25,790 nt of DNA from IMG/VR virus record IMGVR_UViG_3300031977_003433, positions 1-25,790 of that record; one strand, written 5' to 3'. Each line of letters begins with the position of its first letter. Position 1 is the first letter of the stretch. Made by a program: the position numbers and the translations under genes. This DNA is from a virus. The notes beneath the pieces are model-generated. The model worked only from the letters and a program-made list of their open reading frames with translations. It did not search any database and was not told where the DNA came from. Positions 1-6,580 of the stretch are shown here, piece after piece.

Positions 1-255
1 TTATACCTGCCTGATACTGTCGTTGAGCAGGCACACGTGTCTACTCAAGTGGGTTATGTACTGAAAGTGGGTCCTTTGGCCTACAAAGATAGCGAAAAAT
101 TCCCTTCCGGCGCGTGGTGCGAGGAAAAAGATTGGGTGATGTTCGCTAGATATTCCGGTTCACGCTTTAACATCGACGGTGGCGAAGTGAGAATCTTGAA
201 TGACGACGAGATTTTGGCTCGAATTTCCGATCCAACCGACGTTTTGCATTACTAG
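1..255 (+). CDS. GroES-like co-chaperonin, 5'-truncated
   Basis: The frame is open from base 1, so the gene starts upstream; 84 C-terminal residues are visible. They follow the GroES pattern: LPD near the start, a KVGPL turn, an acidic stretch, WVMFARYSGSRF (the family's V-I/L-F-x-K/R-Y-x-G strand), then IDGGEVRILNDDEILARI, matching the family's end (D-G-x-E-Y-x-I-L-x-x-x-D-I-L-A). GroES caps the GroEL folding chamber. Phage versions such as T4 gp31 replace host GroES for folding of the capsid protein. The mobile loop that contacts GroEL would lie upstream and cannot be checked. The stop is 9 bases before the scaffold gene, in the same head operon, which fits a capsid-folding role. Family call from sequence; capsid role is inference. 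Confidence 0.75.
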   Translation, partial: LYLPDTVVEQAHVSTQVGYVLKVGPLAYKDSEKFPSGAWCEEKDWVMFARYSGSRFNIDGGEVRILNDDEILARISDPTDVLHY

Positions 256-264
256 GAGAATACC

Positions 265-1137
265 ATGGCAGAGCAGGAAGAAGAACAATTAGAAATGGAA
301 ATGGACACCGAGGTTGAGGTCGAAGCACCTGAAGAATCGGTAGAAGTTGTTGAAGATACATCTGATGATCAGTTTCAAAAGGCTCAAGACAGCACGAAGA
401 AACGTATTGATCGTTTGACTAAGAAAATGCGTGAGGCCGAGCGTCGTGAGCAGGAGGCTATTAATTACGCAAAACAGGTTCAACAGGAAGCAAATCAGCT
501 TAAACAACGCTTCAGTAACCTTGATAACAACTATGTTAATGAGTACAGCACTCGCGTTCAGACGCAAATGGAGCAAGTTGAGAAAGAACTAGCTCGTGCA
601 ATGGAGATTGGTGATACAGCGGCAGCCGTAGATGCCAACAAGCGCATGATTGCGTTAGCTCAGGAGAGCGAACGTGCGAGTCAAGCAAAGGTTGCTCAAG
701 AACGCAATCGTCGTCAGGCGGAATTACAGCGTCAACAGCAAGCTCAACAGCCGCAACAGCAACAACAACCTCGTCAGCAAGAGGTGCGTCGTCCTGATCC
801 GAAAGCGGAACAATGGGCGCAACGTAATGATTGGTTCGGTCAAGACGAAGCAAAGACATTTGCGGCTTTTGGAATACATAAAAAACTTGTCGAAGACGAA
901 GGGTTTGACCCACAGACCGATGAGTACTATACTGAACTTGATCGCCGCATTGCCGATACCTTCGGTGGTAACGCGAAAAACACCGGTAAACGGCCCGCTC
1001 AGACGGTTGCCGGCGTTTCAAGATCAAACTCTGGGCGCAGCAGTGGGAAAAAGGTTAGACTCACCCCTAGCCAAGTCGCAATTGCGAAAAAATTGGGTGT
1101 GCCGCTAGAAGAATATGCGAAATACGTGAAGGAGTAA
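265..1137 (+). CDS. Probable capsid scaffolding protein
   Basis: 290 residues, start supported by AGGAGA about 5 bases upstream. Layout: a strongly acidic N-terminus (1-35), long charged helical or coiled-coil sequence (40-160), a Gln-rich linker (about 152-173), a folded-looking segment with Trp residues (QWAQRNDWFG, 183-192) and a basic C-terminus ending in a short helical pair (LTPSQVAIAKKLGVPLEEYA, 266-285). Scaffolds are typically acidic, helical, and carry a small basic C-terminal helix-turn-helix that binds coat protein, as in P22. It sits between the co-chaperonin and the MCP, the usual scaffold position. No protease motif was seen, so it is probably a scaffold only. Role inferred from composition and position. 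Confidence 0.65.
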   Translation: MAEQEEEQLEMEMDTEVEVEAPEESVEVVEDTSDDQFQKAQDSTKKRIDRLTKKMREAERREQEAINYAKQVQQEANQLKQRFSNLDNNYVNEYSTRVQTQMEQVEKELARAMEIGDTAAAVDANKRMIALAQESERASQAKVAQERNRRQAELQRQQQAQQPQQQQQPRQQEVRRPDPKAEQWAQRNDWFGQDEAKTFAAFGIHKKLVEDEGFDPQTDEYYTELDRRIADTFGGNAKNTGKRPAQTVAGVSRSNSGRSSGKKVRLTPSQVAIAKKLGVPLEEYAKYVKE

Positions 1138-1142
1138 GCAAG

Positions 1143-1622
1143 ATGACTGATGAAAATACAGGACCAATCAAGCGTACTGCTCGCGCTAACCAAACAAGGG
1201 AAAAAACGGCTCAAAGACGGCCGTGGGCACCCCCGTCAATGCTAGATGCACCGCCTGCACCGGATGGATTTAAGCATCGTTGGATTCGCTCTGAAACACG
1301 AGGGTTTGACGATACTAAAAACATCAGCGCGAAAATGCGCGAAGGTTGGGAATTGGTTCGTAAGGACGAATATCCTGATTTTGAGGCCCCGGTAATTGAA
1401 TCAGGTAAGTATGAAGGTGTTTTTGGAGTAGGCGGACTTATTCTCGCACGGATTCCGGAAGAGACTATTGCCGAAAGAACTGATTATTTCCAAGGAAAGA
1501 CTCAGGATCAGATGGAAGCAGTCGATTACGACATGATGCGTGAGAATGCACATTCAACCATGACGATTAGCAAAGCTGACCGTCAGTCTCGTGTAACCTT
1601 CGGTGGCCCTCGTAGAAATTAG
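1143..1622 (+). CDS. Conserved-type head-module protein, function unknown
   Basis: 159 residues. AAGGAG at the end of the scaffold gene serves as its ribosome binding site. The N-terminal 45 residues are basic, Pro-rich and probably disordered (RRPWAPPSMLDAPPAPDGF), followed by HRWIRSETRGFDDTKNISAKM and a compact alpha/beta-looking region (WELVRKDEYPDFE, then a Gly-rich GVFGVGGLILARIPEE). The C-terminus is charged and ends GGPRRN. No enzyme motif or membrane segment is visible. Its place between scaffold and decoration/MCP genes suggests a procapsid or minor head component. I do not recognise a named family. Confidence 0.6.
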   Translation: MTDENTGPIKRTARANQTREKTAQRRPWAPPSMLDAPPAPDGFKHRWIRSETRGFDDTKNISAKMREGWELVRKDEYPDFEAPVIESGKYEGVFGVGGLILARIPEETIAERTDYFQGKTQDQMEAVDYDMMRENAHSTMTISKADRQSRVTFGGPRRN

Positions 1623-1648
1623 GGTCGCCTTATTAGGAGAAAACTAAA

Positions 1649-2299
1649 ATGGCAAATGCAAATACTGCCTATGGTCTTCGTCCTATCGGGCTAGTTGGAA
1701 ACGGTGTTAACTCTACTGGTGTAACCCAGTACGAGATCGCTTCTAACAACACCAACGCAATTTACCAGTATTCTTTGGTAACTCCGCAAGCTGCGGGTGT
1801 TGTCGATTATGCCGGTGCGACAGACGGAGGCACTGAGCCTGCGTTAGGTGTCCTGATGGGCGTGGAATACGTTGATTCAGTATCTAAGAAACCAGTGTTT
1901 CTGAACTACTGGCCCGGTTCGGGTTCCGTCAGCGTGGATACTAATCACCCTGTTAAAGCTTTTGTTGCTGATAATCCGAATCAGTTGTTCAAAGTAGCGT
2001 CAGACGCGTCTCTTACAGACCGTGCAACAGCCTTGGCGGCTGTTTTTGCTAACGCATCTTTGGGAACATCTGCACGTACCGGTTCTTCCGACAACGGCAA
2101 TTCCAATTCAGCATTGAGCGTATCTTCTATTGCGACTACGGCAACATTGCCGCTTCGCGTAGTAGGTATTATGGATGATGAGGCAAACAGCGACTATACA
2201 GCCGCGGGTATTCCTTTAATCGTTCGTATCAACGCTCATTTCAACGCAACAACGTCGCGGTTTGATTCACAAACTACAGCGACCTCAACAGGCGTATAA
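1649..2299 (+). CDS. Probable head decoration or minor capsid protein
   Basis: 216 residues, start set by AGGAGA upstream. Composition is rich in Ala, Gly, Ser, Thr, Asn and Val, nearly free of Cys, and looks all-beta. It begins MANANTAYGLRPIG and has short strand-like segments ending LIVRINAHFN before a Ser/Thr-rich tail. The gene lies directly upstream of the MCP, the position of capsid decoration genes in lambda-like heads. From memory, an ANTAYGLRPIG-type start is common in marine podovirus contigs, where it is annotated only as structural. Decoration is inferred from position and composition; a minor head or fibre protein is possible. Confidence 0.55.
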   Translation: MANANTAYGLRPIGLVGNGVNSTGVTQYEIASNNTNAIYQYSLVTPQAAGVVDYAGATDGGTEPALGVLMGVEYVDSVSKKPVFLNYWPGSGSVSVDTNHPVKAFVADNPNQLFKVASDASLTDRATALAAVFANASLGTSARTGSSDNGNSNSALSVSSIATTATLPLRVVGIMDDEANSDYTAAGIPLIVRINAHFNATTSRFDSQTTATSTGV

Positions 2300-2313
2300 G
2301 GAGAGCGTAGAAT

Positions 2314-3225
2314 ATGGCTATTTCACGCGCACAACTAGCTAAAGAGCTAGAACCCGGCCTGAACGCGTTGTTTGGACTGGAATATGATCGTTACGAGAAC
2401 GAGCATGCTGAAATCTTCGAAGAAGAGTCATCTGACCGTGCATTCGAAGAGGAAGTAATGCTTGGTGGTTTCTCAACAGCACCGACAAAAACTGAAGGCG
2501 GAGCCATTAGTTTTGACGATGCACAAGAGACATACACTGCTCGTTACACTCACGAAACTGTTGCTTTGGCCTTCTCTATTACTGAGGAAGCGATTGAGGA
2601 CAACCTATATGACCGCTTGGCGTCTCGTTATACGAAGGCTCTAGCGCGTTCTATGGCTCAAACAAAGCAAATCAAGGCGGCATCTATATTGAACAATGCG
2701 TTCAACACAGGTGCAAACGCTATCGGCGACGGTGCAGCACTTTGCTCAAATTCACACCCAAGCTTGTCAGGTAACCAATCAAACATCTTGGCGACAGCGG
2801 CAGACCTCAACGAGACATCTCTTGAGCAAGCTCTGATCGACATTGCAGGTTACACAGACGAGCGTGGCTTGAAAATTGCGGTTCGTGGTATGAAACTTAT
2901 CATTCCAAAAGAACTTCAGTTTATTGCAGAGCGTGTGCTTAACTCAAACCTACGTCCGGGTACAGCGGACAACGACACCAACGCAATGCGCTCAATGGGC
3001 ATGTTGCCAGAAGGTGCTGTTGTAAACCACTTCCTAACGGACACAGACGCGTTCTTCATCAAGACAGACGCGCCTAACGGGTTTAAGTACTTCAACCGTT
3101 CGCCAATCAAAACTGCCATGGAAGGCGATTTTGATACAGGCAACATGCGCTTTAAAGCGCGTGAGCGTTACAGCTTCGGTGTTTCAGATTGGCGTTCAGT
3201 GTTCGGTACTCCGGGCGCAGCGTAA
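2314..3225 (+). CDS. Major capsid protein (HK97-fold type)
   Basis: 303 residues, preceded by AAGGAG. The pattern is of an HK97-fold coat subunit: an acidic helical N-arm (1-50), a central ALARSMAQTKQIKAASILNN helix with a downstream GDGAALCSNSHPSL loop (a common coat-protein motif, GDG followed by HP), a P-domain-like region (LKIAVRGMKLIIPKELQF) and a beta-rich C-terminus ending in YSFGVSDWRSVFG. No separate prohead protease gene or long cleavable delta-domain is seen, consistent with a separate scaffold. The gene is followed by a strong terminator, as in T7 where the coat gene precedes a terminator. Coat identity is well supported by motifs, length and operon position; the subfamily is not certain. 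Confidence 0.85.
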   Translation: MAISRAQLAKELEPGLNALFGLEYDRYENEHAEIFEEESSDRAFEEEVMLGGFSTAPTKTEGGAISFDDAQETYTARYTHETVALAFSITEEAIEDNLYDRLASRYTKALARSMAQTKQIKAASILNNAFNTGANAIGDGAALCSNSHPSLSGNQSNILATAADLNETSLEQALIDIAGYTDERGLKIAVRGMKLIIPKELQFIAERVLNSNLRPGTADNDTNAMRSMGMLPEGAVVNHFLTDTDAFFIKTDAPNGFKYFNRSPIKTAMEGDFDTGNMRFKARERYSFGVSDWRSVFGTPGAA

Positions 3226-3243
3226 TCTGTTTACAATACTTCG

Positions 3244-3275
3244 AAAGGGTCGCTTACGCGGCCCTTTCTTTTTTT
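3244..3275 (+). terminator. Intrinsic terminator after the capsid gene
   Basis: AAAGGGTCGC (3244-3253), a TTAC loop and GCGGCCCTTT (3258-3267) form a 10-bp stem with one G-T wobble, followed by C and seven T residues (3269-3275). It lies 18 bases after the MCP stop. This is a textbook rho-independent terminator on the + strand. Confidence 0.9.
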
Positions 3276-3283
3276 GTTGAATA

Positions 3284-3292
3284 TGCTATTCT
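3284..3292 (+). promoter_or_regulatory. Candidate extended -10 promoter
   Basis: TGCTATTCT reads as an extended -10 (TG-C-TATTCT). No good -35 lies 16-18 bases upstream because that space is the terminator's T tract. The predicted start, 5-7 bases downstream, falls at about 3297-3299, the first bases of the GTGGGG stem. Weak on its own; location after a terminator and before the tail genes adds some support. Confidence 0.3.
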
Positions 3293-3296
3293 GCCA

Positions 3297-3378
3297 GTGG
3301 GGTAACATTAGCCTTGCAGACAGGATTACGCCCCACCTGACGTTGCACAGACTGCTCGGCGAAACCTTGTGCAAAGGG
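3297..3378 (+). promoter_or_regulatory. Candidate structured mRNA leader with two hairpins
   Basis: Hairpin 1 pairs GTGGGG (3297-3302) with CCCCAC (3331-3336), continues with TAA/TTA across a 2-base bulge, and has a small inner CCT/AGG stem. Hairpin 2 pairs TTGCACA (3343-3349) with TGTGCAA (3368-3374) around an 18-base loop containing GG-CGAAA-CC. The 3' arm of hairpin 2 runs into AAAGGG (3373-3378), the likely ribosome binding site for the gene starting at 3386. This layout could protect the transcript 5' end or tune translation. I do not match it to a known RNA family. Confidence 0.4.
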
Positions 3379-3385
3379 TAATATT

Positions 3386-3610
3386 ATGGCATCGACCACA
3401 TTCTCAGGTCCAGTGACTTCAACAGACGGATTCATTGGCGACATCAAAGTTCCAACTTACACTGTAGCAAATGCACCTTCCGCGTCTGACGCAGGCGCAG
3501 GCACAATCGTTTATGTATCAAACGGTGCGGCGGGTTCTGCAATTTTGGCTTTTTCTGACGGTACGAACTGGAAACGTTCAGATACCGGCGGAACAATTGC
3601 AGCGGCATAA
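3386..3610 (+). CDS. Small virion-type protein, function unknown
   Basis: 74 residues, preceded by AAAGGG at 3373-3378 with 7-base spacing. It is Ser/Thr/Ala/Gly-rich and beta-like, with a short core (GTIVYVSNGAAGSAILAFSD) ending GTNWKRSDTGGTIAAA. The F-S-D-G-T-N-W turn is common in phage fibre and decoration domains, where it closes a beta-hairpin. It is the first gene after the MCP terminator and structured leader, so it may be made at a different level from the head genes. Probably a virion surface or decoration protein; this is inference from composition and place. Confidence 0.6.
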   Translation: MASTTFSGPVTSTDGFIGDIKVPTYTVANAPSASDAGAGTIVYVSNGAAGSAILAFSDGTNWKRSDTGGTIAAA

Positions 3611-3618
3611 GGTGACCT

Positions 3619-3834
3619 ATGAGCAGATTTAAACCGGCCGGTCCGGAAGAAATGGCGGCGCGTGGCTTGAATCCAGATGGGACACCTTTGACTACCCAAA
3701 AGGTTCGCGCTCGCAATTCAGATGGCACTTTAAAAGCAGACGATCCAAGCACTCCTGAAAATGAGGCATGGACTACAAAAGTAGTGAAAAAGGCTACTTC
3801 TCGTAAGAAAACTGCTTCAAAGAAAAAAGGATAG
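3619..3834 (+). CDS. Small basic protein, function unknown
   Basis: 71 residues with AAGGTG as ribosome binding site. The N-terminal part has FKPAGPEEMAARGLNPDGTP, and the last 20 or so residues are a Lys/Arg/Ser/Thr tail ending in a run of basic residues. It probably lacks a stable fold at the C-terminus and may bind nucleic acid or a charged virion surface. Stop and the next start are 4 bases apart. No family recognised. Confidence 0.55.
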   Translation: MSRFKPAGPEEMAARGLNPDGTPLTTQKVRARNSDGTLKADDPSTPENEAWTTKVVKKATSRKKTASKKKG

Positions 3835-3838
3835 CTAG

Positions 3839-4114
3839 ATGGCTAATTCAGACGTAAAAACCAAACGTCTGACGGGAACTGGTGCGGCTTCGGTAGGCCG
3901 CGCTAGATTGCGTCAGATTCAAGTTTTGACAGGAGCGGGCGCAGGGCGACTTACGTTGACCGACGGAAACGGCGGGGCAACGGTGCTTGACATAGACTTT
4001 TTGGCTTCAGATTCGCACTCTGTAAACATTCCAGATGAGGGTGTTTTGTTTACCGATGACATTTATGTTGGCACTGCAACAAATGTTACTGCGATGACCA
4101 TTTTCTATAGTTAG
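3839..4114 (+). CDS. Small beta-sandwich virion-type protein
   Basis: 91 residues; the ribosome binding site is the AAAAAAGGA at the end of the preceding gene. Alternating hydrophobic strands (ARLRQIQVLTG, RLTLTD, TVLDIDFLA, SVNIPDEGVLF, VTAMTIFYS) suggest a single beta-sandwich. Its C-terminal strand order resembles the proteins encoded at 9590-9934 and 9934-10233. Small domains of this type are typical of marine podovirus virions. Function inferred as structural only. Confidence 0.55.
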   Translation: MANSDVKTKRLTGTGAASVGRARLRQIQVLTGAGAGRLTLTDGNGGATVLDIDFLASDSHSVNIPDEGVLFTDDIYVGTATNVTAMTIFYS

Positions 4115-4123
4115 GGGTCTTCT

Positions 4124-4927
4124 ATGTCTCGTGAAGTAAGCTCTATTACACGGATTGGTACTAGCGAGCCGTTTGAGCTTCAAATTGCGCGTGGACAAAT
4201 TGCTTGGCACAATCCGCTTTTTAAGTTCGGCAACAACGCCACTGTTGGAAACAGTTTGGAAACCATATGGGCAGAAGGTGGCCTTTACAGTTACTTGACT
4301 GCGGCAACTGTTCTAAAAGTTTCTAGCTCGTCTACAGACGACACTTCTGCGGGAACAGGGGCAAGGACAGTTCAACTGTACGGACTTGATGGTGACTACA
4401 ACGAAATAAACGAACTCGTTACCTTAAACGGGCAAACTGCTGTAAACACTACGCAATCATTTTTACGCATAAATCGTATGGTTGTGCGTTCTGCGGGATC
4501 GGGTGGAGCAAATGCAGGTGTTATTTATGCGGGAACAGGCACGGTAACGACAGGTGTCCCTGCAAATGTTTATGCTTCCATAAACGGAGTAGCGGGATCA
4601 AACCAAACTCTAATGGCTCTTTGGACTGTTCCTGCGGGATACACGGCGTACCTGCTCCAATATGACGTATCTAATGGAACTACTTCTAACACTCCGGCGG
4701 TTTGTAAACTTATTTTGGCGGTGAGGCCGTATGGCGAAGTGTTTCAGTCAAAAGATGTGAAATCTTTGACAACAGGTATGCACGTTGAAGAAACTTTTTC
4801 GGTTCCGCAAAAAATTACAGAAAAGTCGGACATAGAGGTAAGGGCAATATCGTCCTCCGCTTCTGTAACTTTTGACATTTCTGCGGCATTTGAGATTGTT
4901 TACATTAAAAACGGAGACACTTTTTAA
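4124..4927 (+). CDS. Virion structural protein, beta-rich
   Basis: 267 residues, ribosome binding site AGGGGT overlapping the previous stop. Largely beta: an N-terminal segment (FELQIARGQIAWHNPLFKFG), a middle region with VQLYGLDGDYNEINELVTLN (105-130), and a C-terminal beta-sandwich (about 165-267) with TVPAGYTAYLLQYDVSNGTT. The Y-G-L-D-x-D-Y-N-E-I segment is, from memory, common in uncultured marine podovirus structural proteins. It may be a head fibre, stabiliser or tail component. The stop TAA shares its last base with the next ATG. Confidence 0.6.
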   Translation: MSREVSSITRIGTSEPFELQIARGQIAWHNPLFKFGNNATVGNSLETIWAEGGLYSYLTAATVLKVSSSSTDDTSAGTGARTVQLYGLDGDYNEINELVTLNGQTAVNTTQSFLRINRMVVRSAGSGGANAGVIYAGTGTVTTGVPANVYASINGVAGSNQTLMALWTVPAGYTAYLLQYDVSNGTTSNTPAVCKLILAVRPYGEVFQSKDVKSLTTGMHVEETFSVPQKITEKSDIEVRAISSSASVTFDISAAFEIVYIKNGDTF

Positions 4928-5223
4928 TGCCTGAAAAGAAAGAAAAACCCATACGTCGCACCACTTCTGGCAAAGGGGCTAATTATCGCAAGACTAAGTC
5001 TGGCGCGGGCATGACGGAAAAGGGTGTGAAAGAGTATCGCAAAAAGAACCCCGGTTCTAAGCTTCAAACCGCCGTAACTGGTAAGGTTAAAAAGGGAAGC
5101 AAAGACGCCAAGCGTCGTAAATCCTACTGCGCTCGTTCCGCGGGACAGATGAAGAAGTTTCCCAAAGCAGCTAAAGACCCTAACTCACGCCTGAGACAAG
5201 CGAGAAAGCGGTGGAAATGCTGA
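4927..5223 (+). CDS. DUF6321-like very basic small protein
   Basis: 98 residues with about 34 Lys/Arg against about 6 Asp/Glu by my count. Recognisable family signature: GMTEKGVKEYRKKNPGSKLQ, then TGKVKKGSKDAKRRKSYCAR, and a C-terminus KDPNSRLRQARKRWKC. This is the pattern I associate with DUF6321 proteins, short basic proteins of unknown role in marine phages. Two Cys (in SYCAR and the terminal KC) are conserved-looking. Starts by TAATG overlap, without a clear Shine-Dalgarno, so it is probably translationally coupled to the upstream gene. Possible DNA-binding or condensing role is inference. Confidence 0.7.
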   Translation: MPEKKEKPIRRTTSGKGANYRKTKSGAGMTEKGVKEYRKKNPGSKLQTAVTGKVKKGSKDAKRRKSYCARSAGQMKKFPKAAKDPNSRLRQARKRWKC

Positions 5224-5441
5224 TGGCGGATAAAAGTGTACACGATTTGGAGTTGGAATTAGTGAAATTTCAAACGCAGCAAGATCATCTCGTAAAAAGC
5301 GTAGATACGCTTCAAAAAGACATGCGCGAAGTAAAGGTTACTTTGTTTCAGGCGAAGTGGATGATTGTCGGTGCTTTGGTGGTGGCCGGTTTGATGAACA
5401 GCGAAACTTTAATGCAGGCAATTATAGGGTTAGCAAAATAA
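5223..5441 (+). CDS. Coiled-coil single-span membrane protein (possible holin-type)
   Basis: 72 residues from the ATG at 5223, chosen because it forms a TGATG overlap with the previous gene; a GTG at 5211 would add four residues. Residues 5-43 are an amphipathic helix with heptad-like hydrophobics (LELELVKFQTQQDHLVKSVD), followed by one membrane segment (WMIVGALVVAGLMNSETLM) and a short amphipathic tail. This layout resembles XhlA-type haemolysin proteins associated with phage lysis. No endolysin is in the window, so lysis is unproven; a membrane-anchored virion or assembly factor is an alternative. Stop overlaps the next ATG (TAATG). Confidence 0.6.
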   Translation: MADKSVHDLELELVKFQTQQDHLVKSVDTLQKDMREVKVTLFQAKWMIVGALVVAGLMNSETLMQAIIGLAK

Positions 5442-5629
5442 TGGCTTATTCACGTAAAGGTAAAGGTGCCGCAAAGAAAAGTAAGGGTAGCAAGATTTGT
5501 CCTGCGGGCAAAGCGTGGGCGGAAAGAACTTTTGACACGTATCCTTCTGCGTATGCCAATATGGCGGCTTCTAAATACTGCAAGGACCCTAATTACGCTA
5601 AAAAAGCAAAGGGTAAGAAAAGTGGGTGA
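5441..5629 (+). CDS. Small basic Cys-containing protein, function unknown
   Basis: 62 residues starting at the TAATG overlap; longer upstream frames are not needed. Basic ends flank a conserved-looking core, SKICPAGKAWAERTFDTYPS (17-36) then SAYANMAASKYCKDPNYAKK. Two Cys lie 27 residues apart, and the net charge is about +13. The core looks like the short CPxGKAW...YPSAYA...YC proteins I associate with marine phages and large algal viruses, but I cannot name a family. Its end overlaps the next gene by 8 bases. Confidence 0.6.
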   Translation: MAYSRKGKGAAKKSKGSKICPAGKAWAERTFDTYPSAYANMAASKYCKDPNYAKKAKGKKSG

Positions 5630-5996
5630 GCTTAAAAAATGGCGGGACCAAGATTGGGTTAGGATTGGAACGGATGGTAAAATTAAAGGTAAGTGTGGCA
5701 CTTCAAAGAATAAAAAGAATCCTGACAGGTGCCTTCCACGATCTAAAGCAAATAGTCTTTCCAAATCCGAAAGAGCCTCAACAGCCCGCAAAAAGAAGCG
5801 CGAAGGGGCAAAAGGCAAAACCTTCGTCAAAAACACCAAAGCCGCGGAAGTCAAATTCAAAGCCCTCGGCGGTGAAATCAAAGCAACAAAAGCCAAAAGG
5901 CCGGCCCCGAAAGCAAACGCCCAAGGGGTCATAGCACGAGGCTGCGGCAAAGTTCTCTCTAGTCGCAGAAAACGTGCAAAGGGGTCTGTAAGCTGA
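5622..5996 (+). CDS. DUF5872-like basic protein
   Basis: 124 residues from a GTG at 5622. I chose this start because the readable family sequence begins there (GELKKWRDQDWVRIGTDGK) and the frame upstream of it is the shadow of the preceding gene. The core is KGKCGTSKNKKNPDRCLPRS, then KANSLSKSERASTARKKKRE, the C-G-x-S...P-x-C-x-P...S-x-x-x-R-x-x-x-x-R-K-K pattern I associate with DUF5872 and related phage proteins. The C-terminal half is Lys/Ala-rich and ends in a Cys-containing basic segment (ARGCGKVLSSRRKRAKG). Net charge is about +29. Nucleic-acid binding is inferred from charge. The TGA overlaps the next ATG. Confidence 0.65.
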   Translation: MGELKKWRDQDWVRIGTDGKIKGKCGTSKNKKNPDRCLPRSKANSLSKSERASTARKKKREGAKGKTFVKNTKAAEVKFKALGGEIKATKAKRPAPKANAQGVIARGCGKVLSSRRKRAKGSVS

Positions 5997-6580
5997 TGTC
6001 CGTCGTAGCGTTCAAACCTTCTTTGGAGAAAGATATTTACGCTGAAATCATAGCGTGGTCGGAGCATACGTTACAGAAACCTAACCCATATTTCAACAAC
6101 TTACCTACATGTCCTTACGCAAAAAAAGCTTGGGCAGAAGGGCGTGTAGCGGTTTTGTATAAGTACGAAAGCAACTATCAATCTATTTATAGTACGGTAT
6201 CGCAGTATGATGACACCTTTGATTTGGTTATTGTTGTCGATTTAGCTTACAAAAAAGACCCGGATGCTTTTCATGATTACCTTGAACAGTTAAACGAGGC
6301 TATTTCGTTAGGTTTTTTTGTAGATCGTGATATGTGGCTTATGGGGTTCCATCCTTACGACGAAGAAAGTGATTACTTGGACGAAACTACTTTTGAGCAG
6401 CTTGTTTCTGAAGAGTATGCTATGATTTTTATACAGAGACTATCGAAAGTGTACAAATCGTCAAAACAACTCAAAGCCTTGGGATATTACGAAGAGTATG
6501 CTAAAGATTATGATGTAGAAGCTATTTTTGCTCAAAGAGAAAAACTTTATAGGAGACTGATCGATGGCGATGAAACCTAA
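5996..6580 (+). CDS. Protein with CPYA and FHPYDEE motifs, possible DUF1415 relative
   Basis: 194 residues, start fixed by TGATG overlap and AAGGGG upstream. Unlike its basic neighbours it is acidic and aromatic-rich, and reads as a soluble globular protein. Key segments: NPYFNNLPTCPYAKKAW (30-46), FDLVIVVDLAY (75-85), MWLMGFHPYDEESDY (113-127) and SKVYKSSKQL (150-159). The order CPYA, then a hydrophobic strand, then FHPY-acidic resembles DUF1415 proteins, which carry CPFA and FHP-x-Y motifs. That link is by eye and weak. It is not obviously a virion protein, and its role among small basic genes is unknown. Confidence 0.6.
   Translation: MSVVAFKPSLEKDIYAEIIAWSEHTLQKPNPYFNNLPTCPYAKKAWAEGRVAVLYKYESNYQSIYSTVSQYDDTFDLVIVVDLAYKKDPDAFHDYLEQLNEAISLGFFVDRDMWLMGFHPYDEESDYLDETTFEQLVSEEYAMIFIQRLSKVYKSSKQLKALGYYEEYAKDYDVEAIFAQREKLYRRLIDGDET

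Noticed and set aside
289-1027. Minus-strand frames across the scaffold gene
   Set aside because: Shadows produced by the scaffold's composition; no family similarity recognised.
3283-3381. 32-codon open frame MLFCQWGN... inside the post-capsid leader
   Set aside because: No Shine-Dalgarno, it overlaps both hairpins, and its codons look unlike the neighbours. RNA structure explains the region better, although a leader peptide cannot be ruled out.
5211-5222. GTG start for the coiled-coil membrane protein
   Set aside because: The ATG at 5223 forms the usual TGATG overlap and gives a normal N-terminus; the GTG only adds four residues.
5466-5621. Upstream extension of the DUF5872-like gene
   Set aside because: The family sequence starts at about 5622; the longer frame is the out-of-frame shadow of the 62-residue gene.
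5626-5934. Alternative 102-residue + strand frame over the same bases
   Set aside because: The overlapping frame (5622-5996) carries the recognisable conserved motifs and correct start-stop coupling; this one is Lys/Pro-rich only because of base composition.
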